The notes below the pieces were generated by a model. It saw only the letters and a program-made list of their open reading frames with translations. It had not been told where the DNA came from and did not search any database. This document shows positions 28,050 to 36,714 of a DNA stretch of 64,000 bases, piece by piece. The translations under genes and the position numbers were made by a program. The stretch covers positions 156,932 through 220,931 of the forward strand of contig SVKO01000005.1 of assembly GCA_015068455.1 (NCBI GenBank), given 5' to 3'. This stretch comes from Oscillospiraceae bacterium (GTDB lineage: Bacteria; Bacillota; Clostridia; Oscillospirales; Oscillospiraceae). Positions within the stretch are counted from its first letter, which is position 1; each line of letters begins with the position of its first letter.

Positions 28050-28078
28050 TTGACAAGCCGGAACCCTTGTGGTACTAT
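28050..28078 (+). promoter_or_regulatory. Promoter of tRNA-Leu
   Basis: TTGACA (28050-28055) and TACTAT (28073-28078), 17-bp spacing, 28 bp before the tRNA. Confidence 0.75.
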
Positions 28079-28105
28079 ATCTTCGCGGTTGACAGACCGC
28101 GACAT

Positions 28106-28193
28106 GCGCGAGTGGTGGAATTGGCAGACTCGCTAGATTCAGGTTCTAGTGTGCATTACGCACGTGCGGGTTCAAGTCCCGCCTCGCGCACCA
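28106..28193 (+). tRNA. tRNA-Leu (CAG)
   Basis: 88 nt with encoded CCA. Acceptor GCGCGAG pairs with CTCGCGC, anticodon stem CTAGA/TCTAG closes the loop TTCAGGT (anticodon CAG), a long variable arm follows, and the T-loop is TTCAAGT. Confidence 0.97.
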
Positions 28194-28232
28194 AAAAAGA
28201 GCACCCCATCGGGGTGCTCTTTTTTGGTGCGC
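28186..28232 (+). terminator. tRNA-Leu terminator built on the tRNA CCA end
   Basis: Perfect 22-bp palindrome: GCGCACC (tRNA tail) through AGCACCCC, loop ATC, then the full complement ending GGTGCGC. The T6 tract lies inside the right arm. The stem therefore includes part of the tRNA acceptor and CCA. Confidence 0.9.
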
Positions 28233-28330
28233 AAGGCATTGCGAATGAATCCGTCTGCCGCAGGCAGAGCGGGCGACGGCGGCGAAGCCGCCTAGTGCCG
28301 CGAAGCGGCGTCAAGTCCCGCCGACCAAAT
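28233..28330 (+). repeat. Decayed tRNA-Leu tail copies with hairpins
   Basis: After the terminator the sequence continues like an eroded inverted copy of the tRNA-Leu tail (28226-28255). Three hairpins follow with loops GCA, GAA, GAA (TCTGCC/GGCAGA, GGCGGC/GCCGCC, GCCGC/GCGGC). A truncated direct copy TCAAGTCCCGCC-GACCA (28311-28327) ends it. Similar arrangements follow tRNA-Glu and tRNA-Trp. Confidence 0.6.
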
Positions 28331-28575
28331 CTGAACTGTCCCATTGGGAGCTTTTTTATATGTTTGATACCGAAACCGCTGCACAGTATTCTGATATATA
28401 TTTCCTTATACCATTTTTACTTAATACTTTTTATTATTTATTTAAATATAGTATTTTTATGATAAAATGATATTGGTTCTACGCTTGTTTTATGATATAA
28501 TCAATTTAATCCTGTCCGTCCAATTGTTCTAAATAGGTGCAATTTCTCTTAATATTGGTGCGAGGTTAATAATCA

Positions 28576-29328
28576 ATGTTTCGGAAAAGAATATATGAAA
28601 TTATCGAAAAATCAGATGGCAATGATATACTTAGTTCAATATATGATTTTTCAATGATTGTAGTTATCGTGGTCAGTCTTGTTCCCCTTGCCTTTAAATG
28701 GGAAACAAGATCTTTTAGAATAATTGACAAAGTATGTGTCGCTGTTTTTATAGTTGACTATCTTCTGCGCTGGGCAACGGCAGACTATAAGTTTAAACAG
28801 AAAAGGTTTCTTTCTTTTCTTCGATATCCGTCCTCACCGATGGCTATCGTTGATTTAGTTTCCATTCTTCCCTCGTTGAGCTTTCTCAGTAGTGGGTTCA
28901 AGCTACTACGCATTCTTAGGATGATCAGAGCAATGCGTGTGCTGCGAGTCTTCAAAGCAATGCGCTACTCCAAGAGCTTTGAAATAATCGGCAGTGTTTT
29001 GCGTACATCAAAGAATTCCCTGTTAGCGGTATGTGCTCTGGCTGGCGGTTATATACTCATCTCTGCCTTGGTGATATTCAATGTTGAGCCGGATTCTTTT
29101 GGCAGCTTTTTTGATGCAATCTACTGGGCCACAGTCTCTCTGACTACGGTCGGGTACGGTGATATATATCCGGTTTCAACTTTGGGGCGAATCATCACTA
29201 TGATTTCCTCGATTTTCGGTATTGCAATTGTAGCACTACCAGCGGGCATCATTACCGCCGGGTATATGAATGAAATTAACAGAGCCGAAGTCTTGATTGA
29301 CGAAAACGGCCAAGAAGCCAAAGAATAA
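28576..29328 (+). CDS. Voltage-gated-type potassium channel
   Basis: 250 aa, six TM segments plus pore. S4 reads RILRMIRAMRVLRVFKAMR with Arg/Lys at about every third position, the mark of a voltage sensor; the selectivity filter is TTVGYGD near residue 191, and the last helix ends in a short charged tail. It should conduct K+ across the membrane as a tetramer. Codon use is AT-rich compared with the surroundings. GAGG lies upstream of the ATG. Confidence 0.92.
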   Translation: MFRKRIYEIIEKSDGNDILSSIYDFSMIVVIVVSLVPLAFKWETRSFRIIDKVCVAVFIVDYLLRWATADYKFKQKRFLSFLRYPSSPMAIVDLVSILPSLSFLSSGFKLLRILRMIRAMRVLRVFKAMRYSKSFEIIGSVLRTSKNSLLAVCALAGGYILISALVIFNVEPDSFGSFFDAIYWATVSLTTVGYGDIYPVSTLGRIITMISSIFGIAIVALPAGIITAGYMNEINRAEVLIDENGQEAKE

Positions 29329-29353
29329 CGCTATCTAAAATGGAGGATTTGAA

Positions 29354-30574
29354 ATGAAACGGTTTATCTCGGTTCTTTTAATCTTTGTTATTATTTTTTC
29401 TTTGTTCTCTGAATTTGTAAGTGCAGACATAACTGTGTTTATTACCAAGACCGGGACAAAGTATCATTATGCAGGATGCAAATATTTAAAAAGCTCCTCC
29501 CCTATTTCTCTATCAACTGCATTAGCTCGCGGTTATACGCCCTGCAGTGAATGTGTACTTTCGCACAGCCATACGTGGAATAGCGGAAACGTCACGACTG
29601 CCGCAACATGTGCCAAAGCTGGTGTCCGCACTTATACATGTACTGTATGCGGACAAACGAAAACAGAATCTATCTCCGCTACCGGCAATCATACATGGAA
29701 CACTGGAAAAATAACAACGGCAGCAACCTGCTCCAAAGCCGGTGTCCGTACCTTTACATGCACTGTTTGTGGAAAAACAAGAACAGAATCAATTTCCGCT
29801 ACTGGTATACATACCTGGAATAATGGGATAATTACTTCCGCGGCAACTTGCTCTAAAGCTGGTGTCCGTACCTTTACATGCACTGGGTGCGGAACCCAAA
29901 AAACAGAGATTATTCCCGTAAATCCGAATGCACATGAATGGAAATGTATCGAAGTCTATTCTGAACCAGACGGCGATCAACATGGATATGGTAAGTTTAT
30001 GTGTTTTCTTTGCAATAAAACAAAGGAAGATGATATTTGTCCTAGTTCAGCTTTTGTAGATGTTAAAAATGACTGGTCGCATAAGGGAATTGACTATGCA
30101 GTCTTTGAGGGAATCACCAACGGTACTGACGCTACTCATTTTAACCCAGACGCCACATGCACTAGAGGGCAGGTCGTTACCTTTTTGTGGCGTGCCGCAG
30201 GGTGTCCTGAACCCGAAAGCACAAAAACCCAGTTTGTTGATATGAAGCCCGATGCGTTCTACTTCAAGGCAGTTCTCTGGGCTGTTGAAAACGGTATAAC
30301 AAACGGCACAGACAAAACACACTTTGCTCCAGACAAAGGCTGCACAAGAGCGCAGGTCGTCACCTTCCTCTGGCGTGCAACGCTCCAACCAATGCCGGCA
30401 AGCAACAAGAATCCTTTTGTTGATGTTTCCGAAGGCTATTATTATGATGCCGTTCTTTGGGCGGTGGAAAACGAAATAACTAATGGCTTGGATTCGACAC
30501 ATTTCGGTCCCGGCAAAACCTGCACCCGCGCACAGATTGTTACTTTCCTGTACCGTTCGATGAATGAATCGTAA
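29354..30574 (+). CDS. Secreted SLH protein with three tandem Cys-rich repeats
   Basis: 406 aa. Signal peptide to about residue 24, then a small Cys module (YHYAGCKYLKSS, GYTPCSEC). Three 40-residue repeats follow, each starting HTWN and carrying AATC, AGVRTYTCTVCG and a TES-type end; in DNA they are exact 120-bp periods at 29570, 29690 and 29810. Three SLH domains close the protein (CTRGQVVTFLWR type), for attachment to wall polymers. The repeats with paired cysteines may bind metal or form disulfides. AT-rich codons, 25 bp after the channel gene. Function unknown. Confidence 0.85.
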   Translation: MKRFISVLLIFVIIFSLFSEFVSADITVFITKTGTKYHYAGCKYLKSSSPISLSTALARGYTPCSECVLSHSHTWNSGNVTTAATCAKAGVRTYTCTVCGQTKTESISATGNHTWNTGKITTAATCSKAGVRTFTCTVCGKTRTESISATGIHTWNNGIITSAATCSKAGVRTFTCTGCGTQKTEIIPVNPNAHEWKCIEVYSEPDGDQHGYGKFMCFLCNKTKEDDICPSSAFVDVKNDWSHKGIDYAVFEGITNGTDATHFNPDATCTRGQVVTFLWRAAGCPEPESTKTQFVDMKPDAFYFKAVLWAVENGITNGTDKTHFAPDKGCTRAQVVTFLWRATLQPMPASNKNPFVDVSEGYYYDAVLWAVENEITNGLDSTHFGPGKTCTRAQIVTFLYRSMNES

Positions 30575-30795
30575 TTTCAATTAAACCGAACCATTTTACT
30601 CGTCAGTGCAAAACGAACGATTATCATATCAGTCGGCTTTCTTTCCTGTCTGTGCAGCAATGTATTTAAAACAAGTGGTCAGTGTTTCATTGACAAATGA
30701 AGAAAAAAAAGTATAATAGATTTCGTGTGAAATTGCTCAACCATGATTTCACACGAAAAACAGTCCGAATACACATATTTGAGAAGGAGTACAAC

Positions 30796-31470
30796 ATGAA
30801 AACAAATCGCATGTCTCGTATGCTCGCCCTGGCTTTGGCGCTGATTATGGTCCTTTGCGCCTTCACCGGCTGCGGCAAGAAGAATGAGGATCAGATCGTC
30901 GGAAAATGGCAATCCAGCCTCAAATTCTCCGATGTAATGGAAGAAGCCCTGAAGCAGGAAGAGGACGCGGCTGAGCTGTTTGCCGACGCCGATTTTTCCG
31001 GCATCGAAATGCTTATGGTCATGGAATTCAAGGAAGACGGCACCTATGCGCTCAACTTTGATCAGGCCAGCGGCGAGGAAGCTGTGAAGAAGATGGCTGA
31101 GGTCCTGATCCCCAACCTCAAGGAGCTCATGCGCAAGGAAGTTGCATCCTCCACCGGTTCCGATGTCACCGACGAAGAACTGGACAGCATGCTGAGCATG
31201 ATGGGCATGGAATCCTGGGACGACTTCGGCGATATGATCATGAAAGAAATCAATCCCTCCGAAATTTTTTCCGAGGCTGCCGCTGAAGGAAAATACATGC
31301 TCAAGGATGGCAAGCTTTATACCTCCAATGCGCTGGACGAGGAAATCACCGAGCAGAGCGACATCGACCTTTACGAGCTGTCCGGCAACACGCTGAAGCT
31401 CACCTCCCAGCAGAATCAGGAGGACGTGCCCGACTTCATGAAGGAAATCACCTTCACCCGCGTGGGCTGA
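30796..31470 (+). CDS. Putative lipoprotein
   Basis: 224 aa from the ATG at 30796 with AAGGAG 5 bp upstream. The signal peptide ends in a lipobox (CAFTGC), so it should be lipidated and held outside the membrane. The rest is acidic and helical (VMEEALKQEEDAAELF) with a GKWQSS/EFKEDGTYAL start and a C-terminal ITFTRV strand, like lipocalin-type DUFs of Clostridia. GC-rich codons mark the end of the AT-rich block. Function unknown. Confidence 0.8.
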   Translation: MKTNRMSRMLALALALIMVLCAFTGCGKKNEDQIVGKWQSSLKFSDVMEEALKQEEDAAELFADADFSGIEMLMVMEFKEDGTYALNFDQASGEEAVKKMAEVLIPNLKELMRKEVASSTGSDVTDEELDSMLSMMGMESWDDFGDMIMKEINPSEIFSEAAAEGKYMLKDGKLYTSNALDEEITEQSDIDLYELSGNTLKLTSQQNQEDVPDFMKEITFTRVG

Positions 31471-31501
31471 GCACAAGACAACCCCGAACCGAATCAATAC
31501 A

Positions 31502-31534
31502 GGGAGCAGGCGACGCCTGCTCCCCGCTTTTTTT
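31502..31534 (+). terminator. Terminator of the lipoprotein gene
   Basis: GGGAGCAGGC-GAC-GCCTGCTCCC, then CGC and seven T. Confidence 0.92.
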
Positions 31535-31596
31535 GCCGGAAACCTCGCGTATGGGCAGGGATTGAACCGCATATTCTTTCCCGGAGGTGGTGCAGC

Positions 31597-32496
31597 ATGC
31601 GCTGTGCGATATACTGCCGGCTCAGCAAGGAGGATACGAACAAGCGGCAGCCGGAATCGGAAAGCATCCAGAATCAAAAAAATCTGCTCACCCGCTATGC
31701 GCTCGACCGGGATTGGGAGATCTTCGGATCCTATTGCGACGAGGACTATTCCGGTGCGGACGCCGCCAGGCCGGAATTCAACCGGATGCTCCATGACGCG
31801 GAAAACCGGCGCTTCGGCGTCATCCTGTGCAAGTCCCAGTCCCGTTTTACCAGGGATATGGAGCTGGTGGAGCGGTACATCCACGGACTGTTCCCCCGCT
31901 GGGGCGTCCGCTTTATCGCCGTGGCGGACAACGCCGACACGGAGATCCGCGGCAACAAAAAAGCCCGGCAGATCAACGGACTGGTCAACGAGTGGTATCT
32001 GGAGGATCTGTCGGAGAATGTGCGCATGGTCCTGGACCATAAACGAAGAAGCGGCCAGTATCTGGGCGGCATTCCCCTGTACGGCTACAAAAAGGACCCT
32101 GCCGACCGGCACCGGCTGATCATCGACGAGCCGGCCGCCTCAGTGGTCAGAACGATCTTTGACCGCTTCCTGCGGGGCTGCGGTCCGCAGCGGATCGCCG
32201 GCATGCTGAACGCAGCCGGGATCGTCAATCCCACTTCATACAAAAAGCCGGACGCTCTGTGCTCATCCCTGTGGAGCAGGGCCACCGTTTCCCGTATGCT
32301 GCGCAACGAGATGTACGCCGGGGTTCTGGTGCAGGGGCGGCAGACCCGGGAGAGCTACAAATCCAAACGGACCGTGGCCGTTCCGCCGCAGAACTGGGTC
32401 CGGATCGAAGGCGCCCACGCCGCGATCATTTCCCCAGATGTATATGCCGCCGCGCAGAGACTGCTGCGCGCCCGTTCGTTACCTTCGCCCATGTGA
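31597..32496 (+). CDS. Serine recombinase, C-terminally truncated
   Basis: 299 aa, large serine recombinase family. The resolvase domain has the nucleophile S10 (YCRLSKED), DEDYSGADAARPEF and SQSRFTRD; the Recombinase domain follows (GGIPLYGYKKDP, RATVSRMLRNEMYAGV). Relatives are normally about 450-550 aa and go on with a zinc ribbon and coiled coil; this one stops at RARSLPSPM. The stop TGA (32494-32496) lies inside the 3' part of a P-loop ATPase gene, and the last native codon is near 32488-32491. GGAGG precedes the ATG. No phage or transposon genes accompany it. Whether it is still active without its C-terminus is doubtful. Confidence 0.85.
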   Translation: MRCAIYCRLSKEDTNKRQPESESIQNQKNLLTRYALDRDWEIFGSYCDEDYSGADAARPEFNRMLHDAENRRFGVILCKSQSRFTRDMELVERYIHGLFPRWGVRFIAVADNADTEIRGNKKARQINGLVNEWYLEDLSENVRMVLDHKRRSGQYLGGIPLYGYKKDPADRHRLIIDEPAASVVRTIFDRFLRGCGPQRIAGMLNAAGIVNPTSYKKPDALCSSLWSRATVSRMLRNEMYAGVLVQGRQTRESYKSKRTVAVPPQNWVRIEGAHAAIISPDVYAAAQRLLRARSLPSPM

Positions 32497-33266
32497 TGGA
32501 ACCCGAGCTGTGCGGCTGCGGCGAAGTCTATCTCAATTTCGGCTGCTTCATCGACGCGGACGGTCTGTCCGCGCACCGTCCGGCACTGCTGGCGCTCAAG
32601 CAGGCGAACAGCGAAATCTACCCCGCCGTTTACGCCCATCTCAAAGCGGCCGGAGATCTGACGGCCTGCGCCCGCCGTTCGATGCTGAATGCCGACGCGG
32701 AAGGTCTTTACCGTCTGACCCGGAGTTTTTTTACCGACCTCTCCCCTGCCCGGCATTCCGAGGGCACGATCCGGGACGTCTTCCTGCGGGCCTGGACGCC
32801 CGAAGGTCTGACCGATCTCTCCGCCGGCGCCGGCGCCGTATGCCGGACCTGCGTCGCTCTGCGCGATCCCTGCGGCCTGAGCGCGCCCCTCCTGGATCGG
32901 CTGGCGCGCCACTGTGCCCGCGGCGGATACGACTGTGTACGCGTCCTCTCTCCGGTTGATCCGAACCAGGCGGAGGGGCTGCTGGTACCGGAATCAGGCA
33001 TTGCAGTCCTCTCGGCGGGCTGCGCGCAGGTCAAATGCGCCGCGTCGATCAATGTTGAACACTTCTTCCGGCAATCCGAGCAAACCCGCTCGCTGCTGGA
33101 CCAGGCGCTCGGGCACTGCAAAGAGGCCTCCGCGCTGCTTGCAAAAGCAAAATCCATCCATGATGAGCTGGAGGCCCGCATCCGTCCGTTTGTCTCTTTT
33201 GAAGGCGTGGATCTGCTGGCCGAAGAATACAAAAAGCAGCTCCGCGCGGAGCTGCTCAGGCAATAA
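32492..33266 (+). pseudogene. 3' part of a split P-loop ATPase gene
   Basis: The frame encodes HVMEPELCGCGEVYLNFG through the C-terminus, including RDVFLRAWTPEGL (the second, degenerate P-loop half), VDPNQAEGLLVPESGIAVL and a coiled end. I recognise this as the distal part of the two-domain ATPases of the PRK06851 type found in Clostridia. The 5' part lies at 40021-40292. Joining at the shared CCCA gives 1047 nt, exactly 349 codons including the stop, with the family motif DGTAPHVMEPE restored. An ATG at 32496 overlaps the recombinase stop as TGATG, so a 256-aa fragment could still be made by coupling. Confidence 0.85.
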
Positions 33267-33272
33267 TAAACA

Positions 33273-33307
33273 GCCTCTGCAAATATTTTGCAGAGGCCGT
33301 TTGTTTT
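33273..33307. terminator. Bidirectional terminator
   Basis: GCCTCTGCAAA-TAT-TTTGCAGAGGC followed by CGTTTGTTTT. It lies between the ATPase fragment and the convergent antiporter gene. Confidence 0.85.
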
Positions 33308-34613
33308 AAGTTGTGACCACGCCGCGGTTGGACCGGCGCAGCTCCGGGTGGATGTCCCCTGCCCTGGTCAGAGCGATCTTGGTGATCATCGGGCCCACAA
33401 GCTCGTAAATGAGCACGGAAAACAGCACGATCGAACGGATCATCGTGCCGCTGCCGGGAAGCTGCTCCGCCACGGTGACGGTCATGCCCAGGGCGACGCC
33501 CGCCTGGGGCAGCAGCGTGGGGCCGAGATACTTCTGCACCTTCGGCTCGCATTTCATGAGCCTGGATGCACCGGCGGAACCGAAGATCTTGCCCGCGCTG
33601 CGGGCCAGGATATAGATCAATCCGACGCAGATCACTGCGGAATCCGAGAACACCCGCAGGTTGAGCTCGGCGCCGCTGAGCACGAAGAACAGGATATACA
33701 GCGGCGCGGTCCACCGATCCACCTTCGCCATCATATCCTCGGAATAATCGCAGATATTGCAGAAAACCGTGGCAAGCATCATGCATGAAAGCAGCGGCGA
33801 GAAGCCGAACTGCACGCTGCTGCCCGGGAACGCGATCTTCAGCTTGGACAGAGCCACCGTGATCAGCAGAAAAGTGATGCTGATGGACATACGCTTTGAC
33901 CGGGAATGGAAGAACCGCTCGCAAAATGTCAGAAGCAGTCCCATGAGCCCGCCCAGGGCCAGGGATCCGACGATCTCCAGCAGCGGGTTGAGCAGCAGGG
34001 TCACCGCGTTGAGGGCGCTGCCGCCCTCCAGGGTCCGCGCAATGCCGATGGACACGGCAAACACCACCAGGCCGATGGCGTCGTCCAGAGCCACGATGGG
34101 CAGCAGGAGCTCCGTCACGGGGCCTTTGGCTTTGTATTGGTTGATGACCATGAGCGTCGCTGCGGGCGCTGTGGCCGTGGCAATGGCGCCCAGGGTGATG
34201 CAGGCGGACACAGGCAGCTTTTCCGGAATTGCCAGATGGAGCAAAAGCAGGGCGATATCCACCGCCGCGGTGGCAGCCAGCGCCTGAATGAGCGCAATCA
34301 CCGCAGCCTTGCGGCCGGTGCGCTTGAGCTGCGCCAGGCGGAATTCGTCGCCGATGGAAAACGCAATGAAGCCCAGGGCCACGTCACACAGGATCCCCAG
34401 CGCGTCGATCTGCTCCAGGCTCTGAAAGCCCAGGCCCATCGGGAACATCTGCCCCAGCAAAAACGGCCCGATCAGCAGTCCTGCGACCAGATATGCCGTC
34501 ACAGCGGGCAATTTGATAAGCTTGGCAAGGCGCGACATCGCCAGGCCGGCAAACATGGAAAAACCGATCTGCAAAAGAACTGTCAAAACGAACGCTCCCA
34601 TCTCTTTAGACAC
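33306..34613 (-). CDS. CPA2-type cation:proton antiporter
   Basis: 435 aa, about 12 TM helices, Na+/H+ exchanger fold. Typical features are LPAVTAYLVAGLLIGP near residue 35, ATATAPAATLMVI and the charged pair LDDAIGLVVFA in the ion-binding helix. It lacks the KTN/TrkA-N regulatory domain of KefB-type proteins. Likely exchanges Na+ or K+ for H+. The start is uncertain: GTG at 34613 or ATG at 34601, neither with a strong ribosome site. Promoter at 34664-34692. Confidence 0.85.
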   Translation of the reverse strand: MSKEMGAFVLTVLLQIGFSMFAGLAMSRLAKLIKLPAVTAYLVAGLLIGPFLLGQMFPMGLGFQSLEQIDALGILCDVALGFIAFSIGDEFRLAQLKRTGRKAAVIALIQALAATAAVDIALLLLHLAIPEKLPVSACITLGAIATATAPAATLMVINQYKAKGPVTELLLPIVALDDAIGLVVFAVSIGIARTLEGGSALNAVTLLLNPLLEIVGSLALGGLMGLLLTFCERFFHSRSKRMSISITFLLITVALSKLKIAFPGSSVQFGFSPLLSCMMLATVFCNICDYSEDMMAKVDRWTAPLYILFFVLSGAELNLRVFSDSAVICVGLIYILARSAGKIFGSAGASRLMKCEPKVQKYLGPTLLPQAGVALGMTVTVAEQLPGSGTMIRSIVLFSVLIYELVGPMITKIALTRAGDIHPELRRSNRGVVTT

Positions 34614-34663
34614 AAAAATTCAGGCAACGGGACGGATTTTGTCCCTTTGCCCTGCCGCAGGAC

Positions 34664-34692
34664 ATTATAGCGCCGCGCCGCGGAAAATGCAA
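34664..34692 (-). promoter_or_regulatory. Promoter of the antiporter gene
   Basis: On the leftward strand TTGCAT (34692-34687) and TATAAT (34669-34664), 17-bp spacing. Confidence 0.7.
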
Positions 34693-34705
34693 CGGCGAAG
34701 CTAAA

Positions 34706-34739
34706 CAAAAAAACAAGGGACCGCAATGCGGTCCCTTGT
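34706..34739 (-). terminator. Terminator of the tsaE-tsaB-upp unit
   Basis: ACAAGGGACCGC-ATT-GCGGTCCCTTGT followed by a T run on the leftward strand, 16 bp past upp. Confidence 0.93.
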
Positions 34740-34754
34740 GGATTATTGAAGGAT

Positions 34755-35387
34755 TTACTTGGTGCCGAAGATGCGGTCGCCGGCGTCGCCCAGGCCGGGG
34801 ACGATATAGGCGTTCTCATTGAGCTTTTCATCCACCGCGGCAACAAAAATATCGACGTCGGGGTGCTCGGCACGGATAACGGCGACGCCCTCGGGCGCGG
34901 CGATGATATCCATCAGGGTGATGTTCTTGCAGCCGTACTTCTCCTTAAGGATCTGAATGGCCGCCGAGGCGCTGCCGCCGGTGGCGAGCATCGGGTCGAC
35001 GATGAAAACCTGGCGCTCGGAGATATCGGGGGGCATCTTGCAGTAGTATTCCACGGGCTCATGGGTCTTGGGGTCGCGGTACAGGCCAATGTGGCCGACC
35101 TTGGCCGAGGGGACCAGATTGATCATCGAATCCACCATGCCGAGTCCGGCACGCAGGATCGGGACGATCGCCATTTTCTTGCCCGCCAGCACGCGCACCT
35201 TGGCCTTGGCGATGGGGGTCTCGACCTCCACCTCTTTGGTGGGCAGGCTGCGGGTGGCCTCGTAGCACATCAGCGCGGAGATCTCACCGACGATTTCGCG
35301 GAATTCCTTGACGCCGGTATCCTTGTCGCGGAGGATCGACAGCTTGTGCTGCAGCAGCGGATGTTCCAATACATGTAAGCTTCCCAT
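34755..35387 (-). CDS. upp: Uracil phosphoribosyltransferase
   Basis: 210 aa from [16 protein letters not shown]; the ATG at 35387 is better spaced from GGAGA than the one two codons earlier. PRPP-binding motif [24 protein letters not shown] and the uracil-binding [16 protein letters not shown] are intact. It salvages uracil to UMP with PRPP. Third and last gene of the leftward unit, 2 bp behind tsaB. Confidence 0.97.
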   Translation of the reverse strand: MGSLHVLEHPLLQHKLSILRDKDTGVKEFREIVGEISALMCYEATRSLPTKEVEVETPIAKAKVRVLAGKKMAIVPILRAGLGMVDSMINLVPSAKVGHIGLYRDPKTHEPVEYYCKMPPDISERQVFIVDPMLATGGSASAAIQILKEKYGCKNITLMDIIAAPEGVAVIRAEHPDVDIFVAAVDEKLNENAYIVPGLGDAGDRIFGTK

Positions 35388-35389
35388 GA

Positions 35390-36109
35390 TCATTCTCCTT
35401 TATTTCTGTTTTTATTCTCTCGTTCCAGCCGTTCGCGTTCAGCCTGGGACAGGCGAAGATAATTGGGCACAAGCGCGCCGCCGTCGCCCGGATCGCCGCC
35501 GAGAAGCTGTGCCTCGGCGCACAGGGCAACGCCGGAAGCGCGCTGGTGGCGCAGATGCTCCGGTGCAATGCACAGGCCGTCAATGCGCCCCTGCAATGTA
35601 TTATAGCACAGCTGTGCGCCGTCGCCAACCAGAATTTTTATATCCGTCGTTTTTTCCAGGTCTGCGGCCAGTTCGTCAATGGATACGGCCCGATCGGGGC
35701 AAAGCCGCGTCAATGTGCAGCCGTCGGAGCGGAACAAGGCGTTGTAGACCTGGCTCCGTCTGGCGTCCATGACGGCGCAGACGATCCCGTGAAACGGCAG
35801 GACGCCGCAGGCCATTGCCTCCAGGGTGGACACGCCGACACAGGGCAGCTCCCCAGCCCAGGCAAAGCCCTTGGCGGCCGATACGCCGATGCGAACGCCG
35901 GTAAAGCTCCCCGGGCCGGACGCCACGCCCACAGCGTCCACGTCCTTCGGCGTCAGATCGCAGTTCCCGAGCATGTCCTCCGCCATTTTCATCAGGGTAC
36001 GGCTGTGGGTCTGACCGCCGTTTTGATAGTATTCCGCCAACAGGATGCCGTCGCGCAGCAGGGCGACAGATCCGGCCTTGGCAGATGATTCAAAGGCTAA
36101 CAGCAGCAT
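35390..36109 (-). CDS. tsaB: tRNA t6A biosynthesis protein TsaB
   Basis: 239 aa from [17 protein letters not shown] (GGAGGAAACC upstream). ASKHA fold with [35 protein letters not shown]. TsaB pairs with TsaD and TsaE to put threonylcarbamoyl on A37 of ANN-decoding tRNAs, an essential step in most bacteria. It overlaps tsaE by 20 bp. Confidence 0.95.
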   Translation of the reverse strand: MLLLAFESSAKAGSVALLRDGILLAEYYQNGGQTHSRTLMKMAEDMLGNCDLTPKDVDAVGVASGPGSFTGVRIGVSAAKGFAWAGELPCVGVSTLEAMACGVLPFHGIVCAVMDARRSQVYNALFRSDGCTLTRLCPDRAVSIDELAADLEKTTDIKILVGDGAQLCYNTLQGRIDGLCIAPEHLRHQRASGVALCAEAQLLGGDPGDGGALVPNYLRLSQAERERLERENKNRNKGE

Positions 36110-36530
36110 GGTTTCCTCCGGCTTCAATGGTGATTTCACGGCTGTCGGGGCCGTCCGCCATACGGATCGTCACACGCACGGCGTCCTCCAGCAGCTCCTC
36201 GGCCCGTTCGCTCCACTCCACGGCGCAAATGCCGCCGCGGTCGAGATAATCCTCCCATCCGATATCGAACAGGTCGTCCGGCCCGGAAAGGCGGTACAGA
36301 TCAAAATGAAACAGCGGCATCCGGCCGGACAGGTACTCGTTGACGACGGTGTAGGTCGGACTGGTGACGCTTTCAAGAATCCCGAGTCCCCGGGCCATGC
36401 CCCGCACAAAGGCGGTCTTGCCCGCTCCGAGGTCGCCGAAAAAAGCCACCACGTCTCCAGGGGCAAGCTGCTCAGCCAGAGCGGCGCCCAGCGCCTCGGT
36501 CTGATCGGTATTGCAGGTATAATACTTCAT
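36090..36530 (-). CDS. tsaE: tRNA t6A biosynthesis ATPase TsaE
   Basis: 146 aa from MKYYTCNTDQTEALG (GGAGGAAGCC upstream). Walker A is GDLGAGKTAFVRG; SPTYTVVNEY, FHFDLYRL and CAVEWSERAEELL follow. ATPase that recycles the TsaBD complex. First gene of the unit with upp last. Confidence 0.95.
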   Translation of the reverse strand: MKYYTCNTDQTEALGAALAEQLAPGDVVAFFGDLGAGKTAFVRGMARGLGILESVTSPTYTVVNEYLSGRMPLFHFDLYRLSGPDDLFDIGWEDYLDRGGICAVEWSERAEELLEDAVRVTIRMADGPDSREITIEAGGNHAAVSL

Positions 36531-36578
36531 GGCTTCCTCCGCATGCTCGCGTCCGCCCGGATCCTCCGGGTCGTGTCT

Positions 36579-36607
36579 ATTATACACGCTCAAAGGCCGC
36601 AACACAA
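36579..36607 (-). promoter_or_regulatory. Promoter of tsaE-tsaB-upp
   Basis: Leftward TTGTGT (36607-36602) and TATAAT (36584-36579), 17-bp spacing. Confidence 0.7.
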
Positions 36608-36615
36608 CTTTTTTG

Positions 36616-36644
36616 TTTACTTTATCGGCAAATGATGCTAAAAT
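36616..36644 (+). promoter_or_regulatory. Promoter of the rodA/ftsW-type gene
   Basis: TTTACT (36616-36621) and TAAAAT (36639-36644), 17-bp spacing, 70 bp before the start. It lies back to back with the tsaE promoter. Confidence 0.6.
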
Positions 36645-36714
36645 AATATGCACGCTTTTCGGCGCGTCCCGCTTTTGGGGCCGCCGGCGGCAATTCACGA
36701 AAGGAGGCCGGATC

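Larger units (their letters stand above)
28340..30620. other. AT-rich block, probably acquired
   Basis: Base composition drops sharply to AT-rich between the tRNA-Leu repeat and the lipoprotein gene. The two genes inside use A/T-ending codons unlike both neighbours. The block begins right behind a tRNA gene, a frequent entry point for foreign DNA, but no integrase lies within it. The 240 bp before the channel gene hold only AT-rich spacer with possible promoter elements. Confidence 0.6.

Noticed and set aside
29570..29929. Three 120-bp repeats as a mobile or CRISPR-type element
   Set aside because: They are in-frame protein repeats within one gene, without spacers.
31597..33266. Integrated phage or conjugative element carried by the serine recombinase
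   Set aside because: No structural, replication or transfer genes lie on either side; the 7.8-kb segment between the junctions consists of core genes.
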